The notes beneath the pieces were generated by a model that worked only from the letters and a program-made list of their open reading frames with translations, was not told the DNA's origin and did not search any database. From DASSQJ01 sp963730165 (lineage in GTDB: Bacteria > Actinomycetota > Actinomycetes > Actinomycetales > Dermatophilaceae): a stretch of DNA of 64,000 nucleotides. Below are positions 25,524 through 33,371 of the stretch, piece after piece. The position numbers were made by a program, and so were the translations under genes. The stretch is taken from the NCBI GenBank assembly GCA_963730165.1, contig CAVSQS010000005.1, positions 620,001 to 684,000 on the forward strand, given 5' to 3'. Position 1 is the stretch's first letter. Every line of letters begins with the position of its first letter.

Positions 25524-26363
25524 GTGGCGGTCGCTGTGACGCGCCGGCTGGAGGAAGCGCAGCGCATCGCCGCCGAGCGGACCAGTCTCGCCCAGCGGTG
25601 GTCCGGCGAGAGCATCGAGGGGGCCTTGCCGCACCTCCGCATTGCCGAGGAGGCGATGGTCCTGGCCGTGAAGCCGGCAGTCGAGGCGACCGTGAAGCCG
25701 GCCGCCGAGCATGCGCTCCAGCGCGGCCGGGCCTACCTGCCCGCCGACCACGGGTTGACGGCAGCGCTGTCCGACCGTGTCGCCGCTCCGTCGCCGGACT
25801 GGGGGTGGTCCGCGAGCACGCCTACGCGCTCACCGTCAAGGCCCACGAGGCGAGCGATCGGCAGCACCAGAGGGTGCGGTCGTTCCGGAGCCAGTTGGTC
25901 GGTCTCATCGCATTCCTCGTCGCGCTCGCGGTAGCGGCGATTGTGCTCGTCCCGAGCCTGGACGCGAGCCGGGCGAAGGGGCTCCTGCCGACGCCACCCG
26001 GTCTGGACACCGGCGCCACGGTGATGTTCCCGATGGCCATGGGGGCGGTGGGAGCGCTGCTCAGCGCCGTGCCCTCGCTCGTCCAGACTCCGAGGTCCCG
26101 GTGGTGTTTAACCCTCTGCGTGCCCAGGCGGCGCTGAAGATCGTCGTCGGCGCCTGGTCGGGTCTGGTCGGCCTCATGGTCGTCGCGGCTGGAATGGACG
26201 GCGTCGGCGTCACGAGCACCGGGACGGGGGCGCAGGCTGCCGCCGCGGCAGAGGCCCCCACGCCGGCCCAGGCCGCGAGCCTGGCGGGCTTCGCCGTGAT
26301 GGCGGCACTCTTCGGGGCGTCCCGGGAGGCCATCACCCGTTCGCCGACCACCTGCAGGGGTGA
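25524..26363 (+). pseudogene. Disrupted membrane protein gene with about three frameshifts
   Basis: A continuous protein of about 280 residues can be read only by switching frame three times. Frame one runs from GTG 25524 (VAVAVTRRLEEAQRIAAERTS) to about 25,800 near a run of five G. Frame two continues with VVREHAYALTVKAHEASDRQ and a transmembrane helix to about 26,090. Frame three runs VPVVFNPLRAQAALKIVVG to about 26,338. A last shift yields FADHLQG and TGA at 26361-26363. Each break is a single-base change. The product would have had two to four membrane segments; I do not recognise its family. Assembly errors could also explain it. Confidence 0.6.
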
Positions 26364-26387
26364 ATGGCACCGGCGCCTGACGTCCCG

Positions 26388-27047
26388 TCAGCGGGGGTCT
26401 TCGGGCTTCCCTGCCACGTACCGGTGGATGCTGCCCCATCCGCCGATCTCCTCGTCGCGGACCTCCAGCCCGGTCCCCGACAGCAGCGCCGGCAGGTCAC
26501 GGACCAGGTCGCCGAGGGGCTTCCAGAACCGCTCGACGAGGGCCGTGCCCAGCCGGTTGCCGTCGCGCGGGTAGTTGACGTCGACGAGCACGAGGCGGCC
26601 CCCGGGGGCGAGCACCCGGGCCAGCTCGGCGGCGGCCGCGGCGCCGTCGGGGTAGCCCGTGAAGGCCATGGTGACGACGACGGTGTCGAAGGTGGCGTCC
26701 GGGTACGGCAGCGCCTCGACCCTCCCGAGCCGCAGGTCGGCGCTTACCCCGGCACGCTCCAAGTTGCGGCGCGCCACCTCGAGGAGGCGGGGGTTGAGGT
26801 CGATGCCGTCGGTCCGGTAACGACCGGCGTACTGCGTGAGCAGCCACCCCGTCCCGACGGAGACCTCGAGGACCCGGGGGCCGTGCAGCTCCGGGAGCGC
26901 CGAGCCGAGCCACCGCCGCCACGGGGGGAACGCCGCGACCGCGAGGTCGTAGAGGCGTGCGAACCGCGTGTAGAGGCGGTCGTTCGACCGCGTGTACGCC
27001 TGCGGGTCCTCAGGCTCGCGGGAGTAGTGGCGCCGGCCAGTACTCAC
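26388..27047 (-). CDS. Class I SAM-dependent methyltransferase
   Basis: A 219-residue methyltransferase of the UbiE/PmtA type. Motif I is RVLEVSVGTGWLL, the acidic residue after strand 2 is in DGIDLNPRLLEVA, and motif IV/post-I appears as FDTVVVTMAFTGYPD, then LVLVDVNYPRDGN. RLYDLAVAAFPPWRRWL before motif I is typical of phospholipid or quinone methyltransferases. The GTG complementary to 27045-27047 has GGAGGG immediately upstream. It is divergent from the patatin gene that opens the effector-like cluster. Confidence 0.88.
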   Translation of the reverse strand: MSTGRRHYSREPEDPQAYTRSNDRLYTRFARLYDLAVAAFPPWRRWLGSALPELHGPRVLEVSVGTGWLLTQYAGRYRTDGIDLNPRLLEVARRNLERAGVSADLRLGRVEALPYPDATFDTVVVTMAFTGYPDGAAAAAELARVLAPGGRLVLVDVNYPRDGNRLGTALVERFWKPLGDLVRDLPALLSGTGLEVRDEEIGGWGSIHRYVAGKPEDPR

Positions 27048-27158
27048 CCCTCCATGCTCGCGCAATGACGTCGGCGGCGTCACGCCCGCCGACAATGCGC
27101 ACCGCCCGCCCGACATCGATTCCGTCCCGGGCGAAGGGCCTCTTCCTGCAGCTCGCGG

Positions 27159-27182
27159 AACCATCACATCGGGCCATTGCCG
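27159..27182 (+). promoter_or_regulatory. 24-bp conserved element, copy 1 (upstream of patatin-like gene)
   Basis: The core TCGGGCCATTGCCG (27169-27182) and seven further matching bases upstream are shared with 31977-32000: 21 of 24 positions agree, differing only at positions 5, 9 and 10. The copy lies 104 bp before the patatin-like ATG in a divergent intergenic region. TTGCCG at its 3' end could be a -35 hexamer (AATAGT follows after 17 nt). Confidence 0.65.
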
Positions 27183-27286
27183 CACCGTGGAGCAGAGCGA
27201 ATAGTTGATGGTCGACCCTGACCCGCGCATGGGCCGGTCACCGCGACCCGAAAGGGTTTCGCGGCGGAGAACGAGGGACATTCGGC

Positions 27287-28660
27287 ATGGCACGACGACA
27301 CATCGGTGTGGCCATTTCCGGGGGTGGCCACCGCGCGACCATCTGGGGCCTGGGGCCCCTGCTCTACCTCGTGGATGCCGGGAAGAACCGCGAGGTCGGC
27401 GCGATCTCGTCGGTGTCGGGCGGCTCCATCCTCAACGGCGTCGTCGCCCACGAGGTCGACTTCGCCGGGACCGACTCGAGCGAGTTCGAACGTCGGATGG
27501 CTCCGCTCGTCAGCCACGTCGCCGACATCGGCCTCTTCTTCTGGGCACCGGCCACGAACGCCTACGTCGTGTCGGTCTTCGCCCTCGGGGGGCTCGGCGC
27601 CGCCGCCCTCGTGGCCGGTGGTGTGCTCGTCGGGCTGCACGGACTGACGTGGGCCATCGGCGGACTGCTCGTGGCCGCGGTCGCGCTGCTCTGGCTCGCC
27701 GCGGCCTGGTTCGAGCGCCGCAGCGTCGTGGTGGACCGCGCCCTTGCCCGGACCCACTTCGCCTCGTCCGGCCAGTCGCCCCGGCTGTCAGACGTCGCCC
27801 GGTCCGTCGACCACGTCCTGTGCGCGACCGAGCTGCAGTCCGCCGAACACCTCTACCTCGCCCCCGGGTTCCTCTACTCCTACCGACTCGGCGTGGGCGA
27901 CCCCTCGTCGGTCCCACTGTCCACCGCCGTCCAGGCCTCGGCGTGCCTTCCGGGGGCCTTCGCTCCTCGACGGTTCACCAGCCGGGGCCTCGGCTTCCCC
28001 GTCACGGGCACCGACCGCCGCGACGTCGTCCTCGTCGACGGTGGCGTCTACGACAACATGGCCGACGAGTGGCTCGACGGCCTGGCATCCAGGCTCGCTC
28101 GCGACCCCGCACCGCCCGTGCAGGTCCGCGAGATCGACGAGGTGATCGTCGTCAATGCCTCGAGCGCCGCCGGCTGGACGCCGATGCGACGGCTGCGGCT
28201 CATCCTGTGGTCGGAGCTGTCGACCCTCATGCGGGTCAGCAGTGTCATGTACCAGGTGACCACCGAGCGGCGGCGCAGCAGCCTCGTGCACGACTGGAAC
28301 GGGGCCGAGCGTGCCGGGCGCGGTCAGCGCGGCGCACTCGTCCAGATCTCGCAGAGCCCCTACACCGTCGCCGATGCGCTCCGGGAGTCCACGGCCTGGC
28401 CGGACCGTGCGGCGCGGGCGCGCGAGGTCATCGACCTGCTCGGCGACAACCCGGAGTCCCGTCGGCGGTGGCGCGCCGTCGCCGAACACGACGACGTGGT
28501 TCCCACCGTGCTGCGCAGCCTCGGCCGCGCGGACACGGCATCACTGCTCGAGCACTCCTACGTGCTGGCCATGTGCAACTTGCACGTCCTGCTGGACTAC
28601 CCGCTGCTGCCGCTCCCCGAGGCGGACCGGCTCAACCGGCTCCTCGAGGGCTCACGCTGA
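27287..28660 (+). CDS. Patatin-like phospholipase with internal membrane segments
   Basis: A 457-residue lipid acyl hydrolase. The oxyanion motif SGGGHR (residues 11-16), the nucleophile region SVSGGS (Ser44) and the acid motif DGG (Asp251) give the Ser-Asp dyad; AVQASACLPGAFAPRRF is also typical. Two hydrophobic helices (about 93-117 and 119-141) sit between nucleophile and acid, which should place the enzyme at the membrane. The classical GxSxG is SxSxG here. There is no signal peptide. It is the first gene of a five-gene operon and has a 24-bp repeated element upstream. An effector role on the cell's own membrane is inferred from context. Confidence 0.88.
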   Translation: MARRHIGVAISGGGHRATIWGLGPLLYLVDAGKNREVGAISSVSGGSILNGVVAHEVDFAGTDSSEFERRMAPLVSHVADIGLFFWAPATNAYVVSVFALGGLGAAALVAGGVLVGLHGLTWAIGGLLVAAVALLWLAAAWFERRSVVVDRALARTHFASSGQSPRLSDVARSVDHVLCATELQSAEHLYLAPGFLYSYRLGVGDPSSVPLSTAVQASACLPGAFAPRRFTSRGLGFPVTGTDRRDVVLVDGGVYDNMADEWLDGLASRLARDPAPPVQVREIDEVIVVNASSAAGWTPMRRLRLILWSELSTLMRVSSVMYQVTTERRRSSLVHDWNGAERAGRGQRGALVQISQSPYTVADALRESTAWPDRAARAREVIDLLGDNPESRRRWRAVAEHDDVVPTVLRSLGRADTASLLEHSYVLAMCNLHVLLDYPLLPLPEADRLNRLLEGSR

Positions 28661-28673
28661 CGAGGAGGCCGGC

Positions 28674-29222
28674 ATGGCGATCGATGCGACGGACCGCCGG
28701 GTGCCATGGCACGTGCGAGGAATCGAGCCGGCCAGGGACCTGGCCTCGGTCGAGCACTGGCGTTACGTCGTCATCGAGGAGGTCCTCGACGGGGTGGCGG
28801 TGCTGCGGTGCTGGCACTGGCCCGCGGCCGACGACCTGGGTCACCTCGTCTGGCCCGCAGAGGTCCAGGACGACGCGACGGCGGTGCCGGTGCGCGCCCT
28901 CCGGGAGCAGCTCTACGACCCGAACACCCTCCGGCGGGAGCCCCGCATCGGGGACACCTTCGCCCTCGTCTCGGACAGCCCTCCGGGGCGCTGGCCGCGC
29001 CGCACCGGCGACCTCGCGCGGGTACTCACCGGACGTGTCTTCGACATCTCGGCGGAGGCCAGAGTGGCGGGACGGCTCGCGTACCGGGGGTCGCTCGCCG
29101 CCATCGAGCCCGCGCCTCCGGGCCCCGGGACGAGTGCACCCGAGCAGGCCACCCGCTCCGTCGCCGCGCCCGAGCTGACGGTCCACGCCCGGGCCACGAG
29201 GACGGGGAGGGACGAGCCGTGA
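28674..29222 (+). CDS. Unknown protein in effector-like operon
   Basis: A 182-residue soluble protein with GAGGAGG before the ATG at 28674. The first 130 residues look globular (HWRYVVIEEVLDGVAVLRCWHWP, then GDTFALVSDSPPGRWPRR); the last 50 are Pro/Ala/Thr-rich and probably disordered. I see no known motif and no membrane segment. It lies 13 nt after the patatin gene and overlaps the MBL gene by 4 bp, so it is probably a partner of one of them. Confidence 0.75.
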   Translation: MAIDATDRRVPWHVRGIEPARDLASVEHWRYVVIEEVLDGVAVLRCWHWPAADDLGHLVWPAEVQDDATAVPVRALREQLYDPNTLRREPRIGDTFALVSDSPPGRWPRRTGDLARVLTGRVFDISAEARVAGRLAYRGSLAAIEPAPPGPGTSAPEQATRSVAAPELTVHARATRTGRDEP

Positions 29223-30445
29223 CACCCCCCACCGCGGCACCACCGGTCGTCGGGAGCGTTCCGGATGCATTCCTGGGTGAGCCCGGGCCCGGCGACGGAG
29301 CCCTCCTCGGCGCCATCGCCAAGGACCCCGGAGCGCTGGTCTACTTCCTCCTCAACGTCGGGGACGGCGACACCCAGCTGCTGCTCCTCCCCCCGGACAG
29401 CAACGACCACGTGCGGCGCCTGGTGGTCGTCGACATCGCCACCCGCGACAAGCTGCCGGGGCTCGTCGAGGCGCTGCACGACCACGGGATCATCGAGCCA
29501 CCGGGCTCCCCGCGCCAGGTGCGCCTGCTCGTCGCGACCCACCCCCACTACGACCACATCGGTGGGATGGCCGACTTCCTGGACCGCTACAACGGACCGA
29601 GCGGGTGCATCGAGGAGTTCTGGGACCCCGGCTACTACTTCACCACGCCCCCGTTCCACCGGGTCATGGCTCAGCTGGAGTCCAGCCCGTGGATCCGTCG
29701 GCTCCAGCCCACCGCGGGCACCACGCTCTATCTCGACCGGGTCAGGATGACCGCCCTCGGGCCGGGGATCGGCCTGCGGAACCGGTTCGACACCTACGGG
29801 GTCGGGATCAACGACGCCTCGATCACGATGATGGTGACCTTCCCGGCCAACAGCATGTACGCGGAGCAGGACCCCGAGAGGCCGCGCATCAACCGCCGCG
29901 AGCAACGCACCAGCTCGCGACGGCTCCTGCTCGGTGGGGACGCCCAGTTCACCTCGTGGGCCCAGACGACGATCGACTTCCCCGCCCTGGCCCAGGAGCA
30001 GAACGCCGCCCTCGCCCACGAGCTCAAGGCCGCGCGGGGTGAGGACTACCTCAGCGCCGACGTCTTCAAGCTCTCCCACCACGCCTCCAAGCACGGGGTC
30101 AACATCGAGCTCCTCGAGCGGGTCGGTGCCCCGGTCGCGCTCGTGTCGTCGGTCGCGGGCGGGGGACGCTACGGCTTCCCCCACCTGCTGGCCATGGAGG
30201 CGGCTCGGGAGTCCCGCCAGGCGACCGCCTCACGGGGTTCGCAACGGCGGACCGACCAGCAGCTCGGCATCCACGTCACGGGCAGCCGGACCGACACCGG
30301 ACTCCACTGCGGGTCCATCGCCGTGGTGGTCCCCAGCACCCCGAGCCGCGCGCTCCAGCTCTTCCGGCTCATGGACCGACACACCTCGAGAGTCGACCTG
30401 AGGGCCGCCCGAGCCGTCCTCCGGAAGCCCCGCACCACCCACTAG
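29219..30445 (+). CDS. MBL-fold metallohydrolase (ComEC-like)
   Basis: A 408-residue hydrolase. The metal site THPHYDHIGG (His108, His110, Asp112, His113) is complete. VFKLSHHASKHG matches the KxxHHGS-like motif of the ComEC-type MBL domain, and LLLGGDAQ supplies the bridging Asp. ComEC-like MBL domains act on phosphodiesters such as DNA, so a nuclease or nucleotide hydrolase is plausible. No signal peptide or membrane helix is seen. GTG start overlaps the preceding stop (GTGA). A second, distinct MBL protein closes the neighbouring operon. Confidence 0.87.
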   Translation: MTPPTAAPPVVGSVPDAFLGEPGPGDGALLGAIAKDPGALVYFLLNVGDGDTQLLLLPPDSNDHVRRLVVVDIATRDKLPGLVEALHDHGIIEPPGSPRQVRLLVATHPHYDHIGGMADFLDRYNGPSGCIEEFWDPGYYFTTPPFHRVMAQLESSPWIRRLQPTAGTTLYLDRVRMTALGPGIGLRNRFDTYGVGINDASITMMVTFPANSMYAEQDPERPRINRREQRTSSRRLLLGGDAQFTSWAQTTIDFPALAQEQNAALAHELKAARGEDYLSADVFKLSHHASKHGVNIELLERVGAPVALVSSVAGGGRYGFPHLLAMEAARESRQATASRGSQRRTDQQLGIHVTGSRTDTGLHCGSIAVVVPSTPSRALQLFRLMDRHTSRVDLRAARAVLRKPRTTH

Positions 30446-30466
30446 GGACACGAGAGGAGAGCCACC

Positions 30467-30631
30467 GTGAGCGACTTCGACACCCGGCCCGGCGACGAGA
30501 TCGAGCCGGAGGGCGAGGGCACGCCCGACATGTTCGTCGGCCCCGACGTCCCCGAGGAGGACGTGACGGTCGACGACATCCACGAGCAGGTCGGCGACCG
30601 GCCGTCGCCGCGGAGGAGGCGGTCACCGTGA
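30467..30631 (+). CDS. Small acidic protein (54 residues)
   Basis: GTG start with GAGAGGAG about 8 nt upstream. The sequence is rich in Asp and Glu (EIEPEGEGTP, VPEEDVTVDDIHEQV) with a basic end (PRRRRSP). The stop overlaps the GTG of the next gene (GTGA). It is too short and biased for a family assignment. Small acidic proteins next to toxic enzymes can be inhibitors or immunity factors, but that is only a suggestion here. Confidence 0.7.
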   Translation: MSDFDTRPGDEIEPEGEGTPDMFVGPDVPEEDVTVDDIHEQVGDRPSPRRRRSP

Positions 30632-31248
30632 GCGGCACCCTCTCGACGCCCCTGGAGTCGGTGGCCCGCTTCCGGCGCTACACCCACTGCACCCCGGGGC
30701 AGTGCCTCCACTACGTCTCGATCTCCCTGGGCGGCCCCTTCGGCTGGCCGCACCTGGGCTACGCCGCCGACGCGCACCGGCACGCCAGGGCCCTGCATGA
30801 CGACACGCACCCGCCGGCGGGCGTCCCCGTCTACTTCCTCGGCTCGAAGTACGGCCACATCACCCTCTCGGTCGGGGCCGGCAAGGTCCGCTCGACCGAC
30901 TACCCGCACCGCGGCGCCATCGGCGAGGTGGGCATCATGACGCTCGCCCGGGCGTGGGGGCGCGAGTACGCCGGCTGGTCGGAGGATCTCGTCGGCCAGA
31001 TGGTGCCCGGGGTCCGGATGCACAACACCACCTCATCGACGTACCCGGGCTTCCAGGTGCACCGCGGCAGCACCGGCGACGTCGTCCGCACCGTCCAGCT
31101 GCGGCTGCGCCAGCACGGGTACCGGCTCGCGGTCGACGGCTCGTTCGGCCCGAAGACGAACGCCGCAGTGGTGGCCTTCCAGAAGAAGCAGGGACTGAAG
31201 GTCGACGGGTGGGTCGGCAGGTCGACGTGGGCAGCGCTCTGGAGGTGA
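30628..31248 (+). CDS. CHAP-like cysteine hydrolase fused to a peptidoglycan-binding domain
   Basis: A 206-residue protein. The N-terminal 130 residues resemble the CHAP/NlpC-like amidases of actinophage lysins: Cys26 in TPGQCLHYVS, His77 in YGHITLSVGAGKVRSTD, and GWSED. The C-terminal 65 residues form a PG_binding_1 domain (GDVVRTVQLRLRQHGYRLAVDGSFGPKTNAAVVAFQKKQGLKVDGWVG in separate segments). There is no signal peptide, as in endolysins that need a holin or lysis to reach the wall. It ends the first operon and faces the SLATT-like gene. Confidence 0.82.
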   Translation: MSGTLSTPLESVARFRRYTHCTPGQCLHYVSISLGGPFGWPHLGYAADAHRHARALHDDTHPPAGVPVYFLGSKYGHITLSVGAGKVRSTDYPHRGAIGEVGIMTLARAWGREYAGWSEDLVGQMVPGVRMHNTTSSTYPGFQVHRGSTGDVVRTVQLRLRQHGYRLAVDGSFGPKTNAAVVAFQKKQGLKVDGWVGRSTWAALWR

Positions 31249-31314
31249 CGGCCGACCCGACGCCATCGGGCCGCGACCGGGAACCACCGGCACGGACACA
31301 CCCCGGGCGCCGGG

Positions 31315-31797
31315 CTACGCCGGCTCGCCCCGAAGGTGCCGGCTGGGGACGCGGCGGAGGGCGTCCTTGCGCGCCTTGGTCGTCTGGTAGTCCGCGATGA
31401 TCGACCGGGCAGGCCCCTGGGGGACGCCCGCGGCCTCGAGGTCGCGCAGCTTGCCGACGAGCGCTCCGTAGGCACTCGAGAGCTCCTTGGCCTGGGTCGC
31501 GAGCTCGGCGTGGTTGCGCACCCGCGGGATCAGCTGGCAGATCGCCGTCGCGAGGGCTCCGACGGAGATGAGGAGCTTGGCCGACGTCGACGACGAGCCG
31601 TCGAGGACGGGCCAGACGGTGAGGCTCGTCACGGCCCCGACGACTCCCGTGACGATCGCCCAGAAGTCGGCCCACCTCTGGTTGCGGTCGGCGTACCCCG
31701 GAAGGACCACCGCCCAGTACGACGCGCTGCTCAGGCACCCCTCGACCCTCTCCACGGAGATGGGGAGCTCCTCGACGTCACTCGATTCGGATGTCAC
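31315..31797 (-). CDS. SLATT-like two-helix membrane protein
   Basis: A 160-residue protein with two predicted membrane helices (FWAIVTGVVGAVTSLTVWPVL and AKLLISVGALATAICQLI) followed by a helical stretch NHAELATQAKELSSAYGALVGKLRDLE. This layout and the His after helix 2 resemble SLATT domains, proposed to be pore-forming effectors in nucleotide-activated conflict systems. The GTG complementary to 31795-31797 has GAGGAGG 8 nt upstream; a longer frame exists but its N-terminal part looks non-coding. It is the only - strand gene in the cluster. The family call is from pattern alone. Confidence 0.6.
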   Translation of the reverse strand: MTSESSDVEELPISVERVEGCLSSASYWAVVLPGYADRNQRWADFWAIVTGVVGAVTSLTVWPVLDGSSSTSAKLLISVGALATAICQLIPRVRNHAELATQAKELSSAYGALVGKLRDLEAAGVPQGPARSIIADYQTTKARKDALRRVPSRHLRGEPA

Positions 31798-32174
31798 CAG
31801 CACCGCCTCCTCGGCGACCACGTCGACGCAGGCCCACCCTGGCCGGTCGAGGATCCCGACGCGGTCGACAACTCCGAGTATGCCGCCGCGGGGAATGGCC
31901 GTGCGCCTCCGCAGTGAGGCTTTGCGACGGCCGGAGAGGAATCCATTCCCCCACGGGAAATGCGGCCATTCTCCCAAACCGTCAATTCGGGCCATTGCCG
32001 GATCTCGATTCGGCGCGCGACGATCATTCATCGGGTCCTCGTGGCCCGCGGGATACCGCCGATGGAAATTGCGACCACGGTGCCGGTGGGGCGTCGGACC
32101 CGGCGTCCACACCTCCGGCTCCCTCGAGCGCGAGGGCGTGCGGCCGGCCTCGGGGGTCGAGGGAGGAGGGCGGC
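31798..32174. promoter_or_regulatory. Divergent intergenic region between the SLATT-like and DUF2235 genes
   Basis: 377 bp with visibly lower GC than its flanks. It holds copy 2 of the 24-bp element (31977-32000) and several short related motifs (GGAATGGCC near 31893, ATGCGGCCATTCTCCC near 31960). No convincing gene is seen in it. It should contain promoters for both divergent transcripts. Confidence 0.6.
31977..32000 (+). promoter_or_regulatory. 24-bp conserved element, copy 2 (upstream of DUF2235 gene)
   Basis: Matches copy 1 (27159-27182) at 21 of 24 positions with the 14-bp core TCGGGCCATTGCCG (31987-32000) identical and in the same orientation relative to the downstream + strand operon. 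It lies 174 bp before the DUF2235 ATG and 179 bp before the SLATT-like start. Confidence 0.65.
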
Positions 32175-33371
32175 ATGGGGACGACCGGCGACCCAGAGAC
32201 CCCACCCTCGGATGCACACCGCAACATCGTGATCTGTCTCGACGGGACGAGCAACGAGCCGGAGAGCGGGAGCACCAACGTCGCGCGGATGTACGCCGTG
32301 GCGCGCAAGAGCCCGACGCAGGTCGTCTTCTACGACCCCGGCGTGGGGACCATGGGCGCGCGCGGTGCCGTCACCCCCCTCGCCAGGAGGGCCACGGTCG
32401 TGGCGGGACTCGTGATCGGGTACGGCGTCCGCGACAACCTCGAGGAGGCCTACACCTTCCTCATGCAGCACTACCGGGCCGGCGACCACATCTACGTCTT
32501 CGGCTTCTCGCGCGGCGCCTATACGGGGCGGGCCCTGACGGGGATGCTGCGCACAGTCGGCCTCCTGCGCCCCGGCGCCGAGAACCTCGTTTCCTACGCC
32601 GTCAAGCTCTACACCCAGGGAGGGAAGCGGTACGCCGACCGGGACGGCGGGCGGAGGCCGACCGCACGGCAGGAGCGCGACGAGAAGGCCTACTGGAAAC
32701 GGCGCCGCGACTTCACCGCGCACTTCGGCAACCCCGACTTCCCCAACCCCTTCGACACCAGTCGTCACCAGGTGCACTTCCTCGGTGTCTGGGACACCGT
32801 GAAGTCGATCGGGTGGCTCAACTGGAGGGCGCACTGGCAGGAGGCCCAGTGGCCCTTCACCCGCAAGATCGTCAATGTCGCGACCGCACGGCACGCCCTC
32901 GCCCTCGACGAGCGACGGCGCCCCTACCCGGCCTACCGGTTTCACTCGCCATCGACCTCCGTCGACCACCAGGAGGTGTGGTTCGCCGGGGTGCACAGCG
33001 ACGTCGGCGGCCAGTTCGTCGACGACCACCGGCTCTCCGACATCGCCTTCGGCTGGATGGTGGAGGAGGCCCGGGCGGCCGGGCTCGAGGTCGACGACGC
33101 AGCGCTCACGCGAGAGATGAAGGGGCTGCAGGGCGAGGCGCCGCCCGATGCCGCGACGCTTCCGGTGATCCACCGCAACGGGTGGCCCTGGGCGCTCGCC
33201 GGGGGGTGGCGACGGCGCGAGGTCCGCCCCGGGGACACCGTGCACCCCAGCGTCGACGAGCGGGTCCGCGCCTCGGCGGGGGGCCCGACTCCCTACGCGC
33301 CACCGGTCCCCCCGTCGACCCAGCAGCCCACGACGCCCCGGGCGCCGCGAACCGGAAGGGGTGGACCATGA
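32175..33371 (+). CDS. DUF2235 (Tle1-like) alpha/beta-hydrolase, predicted phospholipase
   Basis: A 398-residue protein whose N-terminal LDGT (22-25), nucleophile elbow GFSRG (Ser112), Asp207 in GVWDTVKSIG and His274 in FAGVHSDVGGQF match the DUF2235 domain found in type VI secretion lipase effectors such as Tle1. The C-terminal 50 residues are Pro/Thr-rich. There is no signal peptide and no type VI gene nearby, so a cytoplasmic role against the cell's own membranes is more likely than secretion. GGGAGGAGGG precedes the ATG. It overlaps the subtilisin gene by 4 bp. Confidence 0.9.
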   Translation: MGTTGDPETPPSDAHRNIVICLDGTSNEPESGSTNVARMYAVARKSPTQVVFYDPGVGTMGARGAVTPLARRATVVAGLVIGYGVRDNLEEAYTFLMQHYRAGDHIYVFGFSRGAYTGRALTGMLRTVGLLRPGAENLVSYAVKLYTQGGKRYADRDGGRRPTARQERDEKAYWKRRRDFTAHFGNPDFPNPFDTSRHQVHFLGVWDTVKSIGWLNWRAHWQEAQWPFTRKIVNVATARHALALDERRRPYPAYRFHSPSTSVDHQEVWFAGVHSDVGGQFVDDHRLSDIAFGWMVEEARAAGLEVDDAALTREMKGLQGEAPPDAATLPVIHRNGWPWALAGGWRRREVRPGDTVHPSVDERVRASAGGPTPYAPPVPPSTQQPTTPRAPRTGRGGP

